Shown one piece after another: positions 42,993-53,934 of a DNA stretch of 64,000 nucleotides. Both the position numbers and the translations under genes were made by a program. Position 1 is the first letter of the stretch. The number at the start of each line of letters is the position of its first letter. This DNA comes from Ceratopteris richardii. Taxonomy: Eukaryota; Streptophyta; Polypodiopsida; Polypodiales; Pteridaceae. Below the pieces are notes generated by a model. It made no database searches. It was given only the letters and a program-made list of their open reading frames with translations, and was not told where the DNA came from. Where the stretch lies: contig CM035413.1 of NCBI GenBank assembly GCA_020310875.1, positions 162,916,806 to 162,980,805 on the forward strand. The letters are read 5' to 3'.

Positions 42993-43580
42993 AGAGGAGA
43001 GCATCAACATGGACATTCATCAACAATGTTCCATCCCAAAGGCCGAGTGTACAACACGAAGAGATGAACCTCGATCAACCTTCTCCATGGTAAGTATCTT
43101 TACTCTGGCAACACCAAAACCATGATAGCCTAGGAAACCTCTTCGTCGGCATACCCTTGAGCACTTAGCTCAAGACCCCCATTTTTGCACCATACTTCTT
43201 CCGATGCATTTTCCACGTAAGCATGCATAGGGCTACATTACAAGGCCGTGCACAAGGCACATATGTTCCTCAACCCATGCACGAACACACTTACCCATCC
43301 CTCAATATGGGTTATGAGTACTTGGCATGACTACTATGAACATCAACTGTGGAAGATCTAGAAAACATCAACGGAGACTCACAACGACACAGTCATGATG
43401 GAATCCAAGGAAGAAGCACATACCAAGAGACTACAACTTGCAAAGACTCGTAGTGATAGATGAAGAACCAGACACATCTAGAAGTCAGACGACTTTTGTT
43501 CATACAGAAGGGACACTCCCTCTCAAGGCACTACTTGGAACAACCACTACAACAAAGGTCTGTCAGGGACGACAAACTTG
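42993..43580 (+). other. Element B 3' region after the captured fragment
   Basis: Non-coding. Contains the second copy of the direct repeat (43181-43252). 43460-43580 has an open stretch only by chance. The last ~35 bases before the polypurine tract (ACAAAGGTCTGTCAGGGACG) are shared with element A. Confidence 0.65.
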
Positions 43581-43592
43581 AGAGGGGGGGAG
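43581..43592 (+). other. Polypurine tract, element B
   Basis: AGAGGGGGGGAG directly before the 3' LTR; primer for plus-strand DNA synthesis in LTR elements. Confidence 0.9.
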
Positions 43593-44200
43593 TGTTGAAG
43601 CTCAAAGTCAAGGAAAAGGCATGGAAGCACATCAAAAGGTGGACACACAAGGAAAGGGAGCAAGTAGAGAGCTCCAAGAAGTGTATGTCAAATTTTCAGA
43701 AGAATCCCCTACAAAAATAATGATTTTCATCACTAAAAACCATTGTAAATACCATTATCTATTTTTATAACTCCATTTTGTTCAAGCCGAGGAGTCCTTG
43801 AGCTTGAGGAGTATTAGAACTATCATCCTACCAATTGTCATAATTTTTAGACTCCGTTTGAGCCCTCAAATAAGCCCTGGAACCTAATTTTTAACTAGGC
43901 CGGACACTAGGTTTGGACAGGGCCAAAACTAGTCAAAAAACTATAAAAGGAGCTAGAGAGCTCATTTTTGAGGTTAGCTTGTTAGAGAATAGAGCTTTTG
44001 TAAGAGAACTCTTTTGCAATCTAAGCTTTCCATTGTTCCTCTCTTTGATCTTACTTTGTGCGCGTGTGTGTGTATGTGTGTGCATGTTTGTGTGCTTTCA
44101 CTCACGCACTTGTGCCTTCACTTGCTCGTGGTCTTCATATCGGTCCTCACGTCTCCGCGGATTGACAAGTAAAGGAGGTGGTGCTTACGCTTGAGCTACA
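43593..44200 (+). mobile_element. Element B 3' LTR
   Basis: 608 bp, TGTTGAAG to GAGCTACA. I count six differences from the 5' LTR, all in the first half. TATA box at 43942-43948. Followed by target duplication CTCGC (44201-44205). Confidence 0.95.
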
Positions 44201-44421
44201 CTCGCCCAGACGAACAGTCCCGCGATACGATGCCCACTGCATCACGTGACTCTTCTTTCATTAATTTGTCAAACGTTACAACTTTTGTGCTACACCTTAT
44301 ACGTGCGACTTTTCAGGGTATATTACAAATTAGGAGTTCCTTTCCGGCGGCTTACACTGGCACGCACGGTGGACTCGAACCCAAAATGGTAATTACACAG
44401 TCAAGGTTCATCGATGATGCC
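44201..44421 (-). other. Element 3 3' untranslated region, proximal part
   Basis: Follows the stop codon of the element 3 post-integrase ORF on the minus strand and continues at 31117-31322 once element B is removed. It includes GGTTCGAGTCC (minus strand, about 44362-44372), which resembles an RNA polymerase III B box, without a convincing A box. Confidence 0.6.
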
Positions 44422-46592
44422 CTATACATACATAGTTCGAGCTAATTTAAATGTACGAGTAATCTTCTGCTTTAGAGAATCTAACATATTCTTCAAAATG
44501 TCAGGCTCAATCAAATGTGCATCAATTCTCACTGAACTGGCAGCTATGACCTGACTTATTAGTAATTCCGTCTGTGTCTGCAAAAAAAATTTCTGGAGAT
44601 AAAATTCGTTTGCAATAGTAGCATCTCATCGCAGCTTCATTTCTGCTACTTTTGCATCAATGCACGAGAGCCTATCTGCCTGAGCTTCCAATTGCTTTTC
44701 TCTTCTCTCGAGTTCCTGAGCTTGAAACTGAATCGTTTTGTACAAATCTTCTCTCTCTTTTTTAAGAGCTTCCATCTTCTTTAACTGAATAATCAAGCCA
44801 ATCTCTGCTTCCAAATCATGAATTTTCTGGAAAAGTTATTCAGACACCTTCTTTAATTCTTCAGTGTTTTGCATAGCAAGGTCTGCCATTTTATGTCCTT
44901 TCTGCTCCACCAAAGCAAGATCTGCACGTGTATCCTCCAGCAGATTTCCTAATGCAATCTTGGCATCTTCTTTATCACTCACCATTTGTTTCAATTGAGA
45001 AATTTCTTCATCACGAGTAGCAAGGAGAACGTCCTTCTCATTCAATTCGGCTTGCAGAAGACAAATCCGCTCTTTGTAGGAACTGATCTCAGCCTTCGCA
45101 GCGAGCACTTCTTCTTGAAGGAGTGCGATATCAGTTTCCAGGATATCGACTTTACGCTACAGCTCCTGTTGAAGAGATTGTTGAGCCGTCTTCATCTGAA
45201 GAGGCAACTGCCGAGAGAATTGAATAAGTAATTGGCCCATGGATGCCAATTTAGTGAACATTACTGCTAAAGGAAGAGAAGAAGGAGGCTGTGACAATGA
45301 GGCAGAGAGGAGGTGAGGTGATGATGGTGGAGAGTAGTCGGGAGAGGATAGGAGATTAGTCAAAGCCTCACGAAAGGCAGTTGAAGGCGCAGTGCGAGGA
45401 CCTTCATCATCAGCAAGAATGGTGGTTGGAGGAGAAAGGGGGATAAGAGAGGTCGGAACGAGGACTATTCCGGTCTCATTCTGAGGTAAAGACAAAACAA
45501 CTTCGGTAACCGTCTCTTCATGAGTGGTCAGTTGCTCAACCGTATCGGCTCGATGGTCAGCAACTGGTGGAGAAGGAGGATGGCATTCACTGACATCGGT
45601 ATCTTCCACTCTCTCTCCGCTAGAGGTTCAGCATCCAATTGCTTTGGTTCTTCCTGCAATTGAACTTCAAAGGCATCTTCCATAATCACATTGGGCTCCT
45701 ACTGCTTGCTAGGAGAAGATTGTGCAGAGGTGCCTTGTACAGTCGTGGCTGTATCATGGAAGACTTCAACCTCGTGAACTGTGGTTGAATCCTACACCTG
45801 GCTTTGCGATGGGCGAAGACGTCTGCATTTTCGCTGGAAGAAATGTAGCAAGTCTTCATCATCATCATCATCCTCCATCATCTGCGTAGACTCCTCATGC
45901 ATAAATGCGATATTCGTTGGGGGTGGTTGCGCTGCTTGTATCACTGGAAGAAGAAGAGTGAGCAAATGCGACAACCGAGTTCTCGGAATCTTGTTCTTGG
46001 CTATTCTCTTGATAACTGCTTGGCATTCGCGGTGAATGCACGGAAAGAAGAATGACGTAAAATTGATGGTTTCTCTAGAAGCAGTGTCTATCATAGAATA
46101 GAACGGACGAGAGATACCGTAAGTTTGTTTCTGAAGATTTAAGGCTATGACAAGAAATTGAAGCGTGGTGTGCTCGGGTTCAGGTCAACAAAGAATGGTA
46201 AACTCATTAGATGAGTGCCGGGGAAATAGTTCCTTCATAGTCGCCATAGGGAGAAGAAGTCCATCGACCAACCCCTCCTGAGGGAGACGAAACCCCTTAG
46301 CGACAGTGTTGAACATAACGACAACACGAGGGTTTAAGCACGTTAATGGCCAGCATTGCTCGGTAGCAGGCGTGACGGCTATGGCAGATATAATCTGCGC
46401 ACAGAAGGGATGACACTCCACTGAATGCCAAGGCAATTCAACGAACAAGAGCCCTCGAGCACTCAAGTACTCACTCACATCCGGAGTGAGACCCGCATGA
46501 AAGGTTATGATGTTCACAAGAGCTTCCATGGCGCACTCAAAAACAGTTGAAGACACAAAACATGCAAGGGTCGCTAACACACAAGGGCACAA
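44422..46592 (-). pseudogene. Element 3 post-integrase ORF, coiled-coil type
   Basis: Minus-strand relic of about 700 codons downstream of integrase. N-terminal part from 46592 (ATLACFVSS, then LTPDVSEYLSARGLLFVELPW) is of unknown family. One frame continues to about 45612 with stops at 46185, 45792 and 45698. An AG-rich slip near 45612 shifts to the frame holding a Pro/Ser-rich region (45560-45300) and a long coiled coil (45100-44630; LLQAELNEKDVLLA, EISQLKQMVSDKEDAK), with further stops. It ends at 44422. It takes the same place as the element A ORF at 4700-8952 and has a similar plan, without obvious sequence identity. Confidence 0.65.
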
Positions 46593-46867
46593 TAGGGACT
46601 AACAACAGGAAGAACAAAATTAAGTAGAAACACTGGAAAAATCAAGCGGTAAGAACCCTAATCATAACGCAGTATTGGAAATATACCAACATAATGGTGA
46701 CATGCGCACATTAACATAATCAAAGACACAAAAGGTGGCCACTAATCATGCTTAGGTAGGAAAACGCAACTATTACGGTCAATTGGTCAACTGAAACATA
46801 GAGGTAAGGAAAGAAAGGCGAGTGAGAAAAATGGTAAAAGAAAAGAAATAAAAATACCGATGACACA
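46593..46867 (-). other. Element 3 spacer between integrase and post-integrase ORF
   Basis: AT-rich sequence without a supported coding frame or repeat. No protease 2 or WVPK region is visible here, unlike elements A and B. Confidence 0.5.
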
Positions 46868-47333
46868 TCATGAAGACGGAGACGATGGATAATAGGAGTG
46901 AAGCTTGGAGCCATTGATCGCTTTAGGAAGGAGGACACCGTTTAAGGTGGATAACCGAAAAGTTGCAGGTCCCACTTGGTCGGTAATCCGGTAGGGACCG
47001 AACCAACGCAATTTAAACTTTCCGGTGGACCTATTAGACTTAGCATTATAAAAGAGTACTAATTGGTTTACCGTAAACACAGGGGTTTTAAGGAAACGAT
47101 GATGGGTTTTGGCTTGTCTAAGCTACACTTCCTGCAGCACCAGGAAACTCTCAAGACGCTATTCATCCAGAGACCGTAAAGCCTCCAATCGAAATGGAAG
47201 GATTCTTTCGATAATAGCTTCCGTTTGAGGGCCACCCGTAGACTAGGAATCACCAGTTCCATAGGAGCAATCGCTTCCAATCCATACGCCAACTTGAAGG
47301 GGGTTGTTCCGGTCGCCACTTTGTATGTGTTAC
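46868..47333 (-). pseudogene. Element 3 integrase, C-terminal part
   Basis: Minus-strand translation from 47333 reads TYKVATGTTPFKLAYGLEAI, then APMELVIPSLR, a disrupted helical stretch, and KFKLRWFGPYRITDQVG with PKAINGSKLH. These are the post-catalytic and C-terminal domains of a Ty3 integrase. A frameshift lies near 47070-47200. The 5' side is interrupted by element 2, and the catalytic core continues at 53935. It is the N-terminal neighbour of the post-integrase ORF. Confidence 0.85.
47329..47333. repeat. Target site duplication, element 2 left (GTTAC)
   Basis: GTTAC directly before the 5' LTR, repeated at 53930-53934. Removing the element and one copy restores the reading of the element 3 integrase across the site. 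Confidence 0.95.
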
Positions 47334-47624
47334 TGTTATGAAGGGAGTCCCTATAGTAGAGATGGTGTGAACCATCTCTTGGGCTCCATTAGAAGGACAC
47401 ACACATGAGTGCCATGTGGCACTCATGTGAGATGCCACAATAACTACTCCAATTAAGGAGTCATGGGTCAAGAGGGGGTACGCGGCTGGGCGGCTCGAAA
47501 TCATGAAGGGATCTCCGTGTCTCAGGAACACCAGGTACGAACGCACCTCGGGAATCTTGCAGGCGTGGAGACATAGAAAATGATGGAGAGTCATCGAGAG
47601 CAGCACAACATTAGTAGACTAACA
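47334..47624 (+). mobile_element. Element 2 5' LTR
   Basis: TGTTATGAAGG to GACTAACA. Contains a near-perfect palindrome at 47402-47429, with 13-base arms CACATGAGTGCCA around TG. Confidence 0.95.
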
Positions 47625-47626
47625 GT

Positions 47627-47638
47627 TGGTATCGGAGC
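47627..47638 (+). other. Primer-binding site, tRNA-iMet type (element 2)
   Basis: TGGTATCGGAGC differs at one base from the usual TGGTATCAGAGC. It starts two bases after the LTR, the normal spacing for chromoviruses. Confidence 0.85.
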
Positions 47639-48697
47639 ACAGGTGCGTGAACGCCGACAGAGACCACTTTTCAGGATTCCGTCAGCCAGACGACGTAGGC
47701 CCGCGCAGCACATGCGCTTTTCTCTCTTCCCATCCTCTTGGATGAAGACAATGAGCATATGTTCTTCTTTATATAGAGAGAAAATTGTGGCTTCCATATT
47801 GTATATGGGATAAAATATCCATTCGATAGGCAAGTAGAGCTTTTTCGCATGGACAGGAGGTTTAAGCTGAAGTAGAGGAAATTTTCGGAGAATTTTTGGC
47901 AACTCAAGAGCACGGAAGGCATGTTATAAATCATTTTTTTGACTAAAACATTATACATACATGTATTACGGGCTGTGGAGAAGGGTTATGGGTCATGGGT
48001 TTTTCTTGAAAAGCTTGAGTCCATCATTTTGAGCCTCCCAAAGTCATCCATTTATGAGGATGAGTTCTTTCACTTCCTACCCTTGACCTACCCGGTTTCT
48101 CCGCACCATAGCTTCCTCATATGATATCGGATTTCAAAAATCTTGATCACGTTTCGAAGCTACACTCCTAAGCTTCGCTTAGAAACCATCCGGTTGGATT
48201 TGGACGAGATTTGCCCCACCAAAATCTCTCTATAGCGCTTCAGTAGTAACTAGGTGGCCACTCCCGGGCCTAGTTTTTCATCATCCCGACTCCAAATCCA
48301 CTTTTTTCACTTGGGATAGTCTCAAATTCTTGAAGTACAGGTGCTGGGCAACAATTTATGGACTGGCGAGGATTGTTACATCTCTGAAATTGCTCAGTTT
48401 CACTCAGTTTGCCCGATTGGAGCTTTTCCCACGTGCTTTTGGCATTGTTTTGGATGGTTTATGGTGTTTAGAACCTCCCTAGACCAAGCAGACATTTCCA
48501 ATTTTCTTTTGGGCCTGGTGAGGATTCAAAATCAATGAATTGAAGCATCAAGGACCACTTGGATTTCGCTTCCGCAGCTCTACTTTGTAACAGGGAAGTG
48601 CTCTTGTGATATATTTATCTTCTTCTTGCATATTTGAGCTTTACTTCCATTCATTTTCATACAATCTAGTTAGCAAACGGGGGAAGGGAACTTAAAC
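47639..48697 (+). other. Element 2 untranslated leader
   Basis: About 1.06 kb between the primer site and the gag start. Short open frames on both strands look like chance. I see no repeat or known motif. Confidence 0.6.
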
Positions 48698-51531
48698 ATG
48701 GAAACTAAAGGTAAACAAGTAGTTGAGACCACTTCTCCATCTAAAGAACAACTAGAGGACCCTGATTCTAGAATGGAAGAAGTAGAATTAGGGCAAGAAA
48801 TAGAAGAGAATTTAGAAGAGAAAGAGCCTTCGCAGGAAGAATATACTTATGAAGAACTTATAGATGAATTTGTCACTCGTGACCAATTCATAGGTTTGAA
48901 AGAGCAAACCCTTAAACTAGAGAAAGATTTGGGTAGCATCACATCTCTTATACAGCAGCTTAAGTCTCAAATGATCTCACTTGAGACTAGTGTCACTTCT
49001 TTCCTAGCCAGGAAGGAAAGAGAGACCCCTCCTATTCCTTTGGAGATTACTAGGAAAGAGACTTCTCATCCTAGTAAACAAAGGGAGAGAGCTCTAGGGA
49101 AGCTCCCCTTCTGAAAGACTTAAAGCCACCTACCTTTACGAGGGATGACCGAGATAGGAACAAGGATGCAATCTACACTTTTTTACAAAAGTGGCATGAT
49201 TTGCATCAATTGAAGGTCACCCCACCAGATTACCATGTGCTAGAGGCGAGTCTCTCCCTCGGCCCGCGTGCTTATAAGTGGTGGATGAGTCTTAAGGAGG
49301 CAAACTCCATCCCTACTAATTGGACTCAGTTTGAGACTCTTTTCCTAAAAGAGTTTTTTCCTGAGAATGAGGAGGAGAGGAATTGGGATGAGTGGGATAG
49401 GGTTACTCAAAGAGGCAGGCCTCATTCAGTCTACCTATCCCACTATAGAGAGATCATTTTGAAACTTAAGGGCTTAGATGATTTTCAGAAGACCAGAGGG
49501 TTTGTTAGGGGCTTAGACAAAACCATAAAGAGGGAAGTCAGAAGGAATGCGCCTAAGACGTTTGAGGAGGCGATCAAATATGCACAGATTTATGAGGACC
49601 ATAACCGTCCTCAGTATACTCCTATGGAGACGGATCAGCCCCTCAAGCCTCTTAGTACGACTAAATTCAAGAAGAAGTTGCCTTTTGGGAAAAACAAAAT
49701 TTTTATTAAAAAACAAAGATCACAAGGGCCTAGACTATCCACAAACCAGTTTGAGAAGGCCAAAAGGGAGAACCTATGTTTTAGGTGCCTATCTCCTAGC
49801 CATTCACAGTGGAACTGTCCACTCAAGAAGGGGGAAGAAAAGAAGAAGGGACCAGATTCTACGGCCCCTGAAAAGGGCAAAAAGGCGGTCCATCTAGTGC
49901 AGACCCTTCCTATTCATGGCAGCTCTAGCTGCAAGGGAGTAGAGGTGATGCACGAGGATATAGAGCACACCTGTTGTTTGACTCCGTCATTGTGGTCACC
50001 GCAGTTTGGACCACATGACTTGGTTAAGCTACATGGTAGTGTGTACGGGACCAGGGTGCGGGTCATGATAGATGACTCTGCTACTCACAATTTTATTAAC
50101 TATGCTTTGGTCAAGATATTAAAGATTCCCCAGCAGCCTAGTGCACATAAATACATTGTATCTATGATGCAAGGGCAAGATAAAAGAATATGGGATACTA
50201 TGGTATCCAATTTGGAAGTCAAGATGCAGAATTATACAGATCATATGGACTTCCAATTTATGAATATGGAGAGGACAGATCTAGTCTTAGGAAGAGAGTG
50301 GCTATGGGGGTTGGGAGACACACTTAAATGCAGCTATCAAAACAACACACTCGAATTTGAAAAGAATGGAAGTAAAGTTTGTATTCAAGGAGAGAGAGAT
50401 GTACCTAGTGCACCTCTCATTTCATCATTAGAGTTGTATAGTCTCTGTTATTCTCAGCATGTACAGGACATGTTTTTATTGTATAGTCATGATATGGAGC
50501 ATTGTACAGACAGCTCATCTGATGTATATTTTCATGCTTTGAATGTAAATATGAACAGGACTTTCTACTATTCTTTTTTGCAAGAGTGTGTGGTTAAAAG
50601 TTTTAAGGATCTTATGTTTGAGTACAGAGATGTTTTTCCCACTGACTTACCTAGAGGGCTACCACCTGAGAGAGGGGACATTGACCATGCCATAGAGGTT
50701 GTTACTAACACTAACCCTATTTGTAGACCACCTTATAGGCTTAGTTTTTCTCAACATGAGGAGGTTGAGAAGCAATTACAGGATTATTTAGATAAGGGCT
50801 TCATCAAACCTAGTAACTCACCATGGGCATCGCCAATGCTCCTAGTTAAAAAGAAAGATGGCTCTATGAGATTATGTATAGACTATAGAGCACTTAATAA
50901 CGTAACTATCAAAAATAGGTTTCCAATGCCTATATTGGAAGACCTATTTGATCAGTTACATCAAGTTAGGTATTTTACCAAGCTTGACCTTAGATCAAGA
51001 TATCATCAAATCAGGATTAGGGCAGAGGATGTCCCTAAGACTACATTTAGGACTAGATATGGGCACTATGAGTTTTTGGTGATGCCTTTTGGTCTCACCA
51101 ATGCTCTTGCCACTTTCATGAAGCTCATGAATAGTGTTTTACGGCCTTATCTAGGACACTTTGTAGTAGACTTTTTGGATGACATTTTGATCTATAGTGC
51201 ATCAGAAGAGGAGCACTTGGACCACTTGAGAAAAGTATTTCAAGTGCTAAGGGAAAATTTGCTCTTTGCTAAGGAGTCAAAGTGTGAATTTTTCAAGACA
51301 GAGGTTAGATACCTTGGGCATATAGTCTCCCAGGATGGAATCCAGATGGATCTTGAAAAAGTAAGGGCTATTATGGAATGGCCACATCCATGGAACCTGG
51401 AAGAGCTGCAGATCTTCCTAGGTTTATCAGGTTTCTATCGAAGATTCATTAAAAATTATGCCAAGATTGCTGTCCCGATGACGGAACAGCTTAAAAGGAA
51501 AGGGAAAGCCTTTCATTGGGAAGACGAATAG
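48698..51531 (+). pseudogene. Element 2 gag, protease and reverse transcriptase
   Basis: Gag starts at 48698 (METKGKQVVETT) with a Glu-rich coiled coil. A frameshift near 49080 moves it to the frame that continues to 51531. Then come a retrotrans_gag domain ([21 protein letters not shown]), a zinc knuckle [14 protein letters not shown] (C-x2-C-x4-H-x4-C), and a protease whose active site reads [11 protein letters not shown] where the family has D-S/T-G. RT follows with [31 protein letters not shown] and a catalytic FLDD. TAG at 51529 and a one-base loss near 51560 break the join to RNase H. Confidence 0.9.
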
Positions 51532-53498
51532 AAGCAAAGTATGGAAAAGTTGAAAATAGCTTTGCTACAACTCCACTTTTACACATAGCAGATCCCAACA
51601 AACCATTTCTGGTTGAGACTGACGCGAGTGACTTTGCCATAGGAGCGGTTTTAGTTCAGGATGGTCGACCAGTAGCTTTTAAGAGCAAGAAACTAGAACC
51701 GGCTCAGAAGAATTACTCCGTCTATGAGAAGGAGTTGTATGCAATAGTCCATGCTTTGAAGAAGTGGTATCATTATTTATATGATGCCAAAGTCACGATA
51801 GTGTTTGATCAAGAGAGCATTAAGTGGCTCTCTAATCAAACAGACCTTAAAGGTCGTAAGGCCCGATGGGCAGAGACCCTTCAAGAGTTTGATTATGAGC
51901 TTAGGTATAGGAAGGGAAAGTTTAATGTAGTGGCTGACTCACTTAGCCGCATGCCTATTCTCAATGGACTGAGTTTTACTCAGATCACTAGTGAGCTACT
52001 TGAGTCCATTAGAGGAAACTGTAGGCTTGATCCTGCATATTCCAAAATTTGGGAAGCCATTGAGAATGGGGATCGTGATACACGGGTTTCCGATGAGGAT
52101 GGAGTATCGACAGGTACTCAAGAAGGATTCAAGTGGAAGAATTATAGTGTCCATGATGGATATCTGTTATATAAGGGTAAGGTGTGTGTCCCTAGAGATG
52201 TTGAGATGAGACGGCATATTTTCTATGAGTGTCATGACACACCTAGTGTGGGACACCCAGGAGTTAACAAGACTTATGATCTTATTAAGAGGCAGTTTTA
52301 TTGGCCTGGACTTCATAAGGACGTCCTAGAGTATGTGCTTAAGTGCAATAAATGCCAGGTCAACAAAGCTGAGAGGCTGAGGATTGGAGGACTACTCCAC
52401 CCATTGGATATTCCTGATGGGAAGTGGGAGAGCATCTCCATGGACTTCATAGTCGGATTACCTAAGACACAGAGAGGGCACGACTCGGTCTGGGTAATTG
52501 TGGATAGGTTAACCAAAATGGCTAGGTTTATTCCGACACATACTACAGTGAAGACACCAGAGTTGGCTAGAATTTTTGTGGAGAACCTATACCGGTTATA
52601 TGGTCTTCCTTTAGACATAGTTTCCGATCGGGATAGGAGGTTTACTAGCCACTTTTGGAGAGCATTCTTCAAAAGGTTGGATACGAAACTTAGCATGAGT
52701 ACGACCGAGCATTCACAGTCAGATGGGCAAACAGAGAGGGTTAACCAAATCCTAGAGGATATGCTTCGAGCATATGTAAATGAAAGGCAAAATAATTGGG
52801 AAGAGTACTTACCTATTGTAGAGTTTGCATATAATAGTGCCAAGCACTCTTCCACGAGGCATAGTCCATTTATGCTTATGTATGGGTTTCAGCCAAGAGC
52901 TCCTTATGCAGTAGGCTTGCAGAATGAAAAAGTTCAAGCTGCAAAGGACTTCTTGGAAGAGATGAACGATATGCTTAGGCTTGCTAAGGATAGCATTAGG
53001 AGAGCTCAGGATAGAGCTAGAGCCTATGCTGACCCTCAAAGGAGAGATATCAACTTTGAGGTAGGAGAGCAAGTCTATCTTAGAGTTCCATCTAGGTCTA
53101 AAACCATGAAGACGGGACCTTATCCAAAATTATCTCCTAGGTATTGTGGACCTTTCCAAATACTTAAGAGAATAGGAAAGATGGCTTACCAGCTCCAACT
53201 TCCAGAGAATAGTCAAATCCATCCAGTTTTTCATGTTAGCCGGCTTAAGAAAAGGCTGGGTGAATCTGACAACCTCATTCTAGATAGTGAGGTAGTAGAG
53301 CCAATTTCTGTTCAATCTATTCCACATGAGCCTGAGAGCATACTACGCACTCGAGAGAAATGGACGAGAAGTCACTTGTATAAAGAGTGTCTAGTAAAGT
53401 GGAAAGATAGTTCAAAAGATAATGCCACATGGGAGCGAGTTAGCACTCTTCAGAGACGGTTTCCCAGTTTTAGTCTACCTTCCCAAGAGTTTTCTTAA
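51532..53498 (+). pseudogene. Element 2 RNase H, integrase and chromodomain
   Basis: A 660-codon frame (51516-53498). RNase H: VETDASDFAIGAVLVQDG, YSVYEKELYAIVHALKKW, ADSLSRMP. Integrase: H2C2 finger (CHDTPSVGHPGVNKTY, CNKCQ), catalytic motifs SMDFIVGLP, IVSDRDRRF and DGQTERVNQ. Then the GPFQIL and HPVFHVSRLK end domain. The C-terminus (ILRTREKWTRSHLYKECLVKWKD, ATWERV) is a chromodomain, which in this clade steers integration to marked chromatin. This frame is itself intact; the break lies upstream. Confidence 0.9.
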
Positions 53499-53637
53499 GG
53501 GGAAGGATATGGGGAAACAACACGGAGACAGGACCATGTATTTTTATGCATGGGGATATAGTGGGAGTACTACCCTCTTGATTTTAGACCTTCCAATACC
53601 ATTTTTGAGGACAAAAATGGAGTTAAGGGGAAGGAAA
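53499..53637 (+). other. Element 2 3' untranslated region and polypurine tract
   Basis: 139 bp from the stop codon to the 3' LTR. It ends in the purine run GTTAAGGGGAAGGAAA, the likely polypurine tract. A similar run (TTAAGGGGAAGGATATGGGG) lies just after the stop, so the tract may be duplicated. Confidence 0.7.
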
Positions 53638-53929
53638 TGTTATGAAGGGAGTCCCTATAGTAGAGATGGTGTGAACCATCTCTTGGGCTCCATTAGAAGG
53701 ACACACACATGAGTGCCATGTGGCACTCATGTGAGATGCCACAATAACTACTCCAATTAAGGAGTCATAGGTCAAGAGGGGGTACGTGGCTGGGCGGCTC
53801 AAAATCATGAAGGGATCTCCATGTCTCAGGAATAGCAGGTATGAACGCACCTCAGGAATCGTGCAAGCATGGAGACATAGAAAATGATGGAGAGTCATTG
53901 AGAGCAGCACAATAGTTAGTAGACTAACA
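53638..53929 (+). mobile_element. Element 2 3' LTR
   Basis: 292 bp, same ends as the 5' LTR. At least seven CpG sites of the 5' LTR are TpG or CpA here. The palindrome is preserved at 53706-53733. Followed by GTTAC (53930-53934). Confidence 0.95.
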
Positions 53930-53934
53930 GTTAC

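Larger units (their letters stand above)
31323..44200 (+). mobile_element. Element B: complete Ty3/gypsy retrotransposon, 12.9 kb
   Basis: Two 608-bp LTRs (31323-31930 and 43593-44200) with about six substitutions, perfect 5-bp target duplications CTCGC (31318-31322, 44201-44205), a tRNA-Asp primer site and a polypurine tract define the whole element. The tRNA-Asp site and the MNLRSG-type gag start suggest the Athila/Tat side of plant Ty3 elements, but protease 2, the extra zinc finger and the WVPK tail do not fit a standard lineage. It lies inside element 3. The coding region is interrupted at 36381, 37560, about 39690, 39788 and 41672. Confidence 0.95.
47334..53929 (+). mobile_element. Element 2: complete chromovirus (Ty3/gypsy), 6.6 kb
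   Basis: LTRs at 47334-47624 (291 bp) and 53638-53929 (292 bp), about 95 per cent identical by eye, with target duplications GTTAC at 47329-47333 and 53930-53934. tRNA-iMet primer site, gag, protease, RT, RNase H, integrase and a C-terminal chromodomain are in standard order. It is inserted in the integrase gene of element 3, in opposite orientation. Three reading-frame breaks make it inactive. Confidence 0.95.

Noticed and set aside
44330..44440. Possible tRNA-derived SINE: GGTTCGAGTCC on the minus strand resembles a Pol III B box
   Set aside because: No convincing A box at the right distance, no cloverleaf, no poly-A or T tail, and the sequence lies within the element 3 3' untranslated region. 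Kept only as a note.
45781..46035. Plus-strand open frame opposite the element 3 post-integrase ORF, with a run of serines
   Set aside because: The serine run is the reverse of a GAT/GATGAT acidic tract in the minus-strand protein; the minus frame has the better context.
47580..47960. Overlapping open frames on both strands in the element 2 leader
   Set aside because: No family resemblance and mutually overlapping in several frames; chance ORFs in an untranslated leader.
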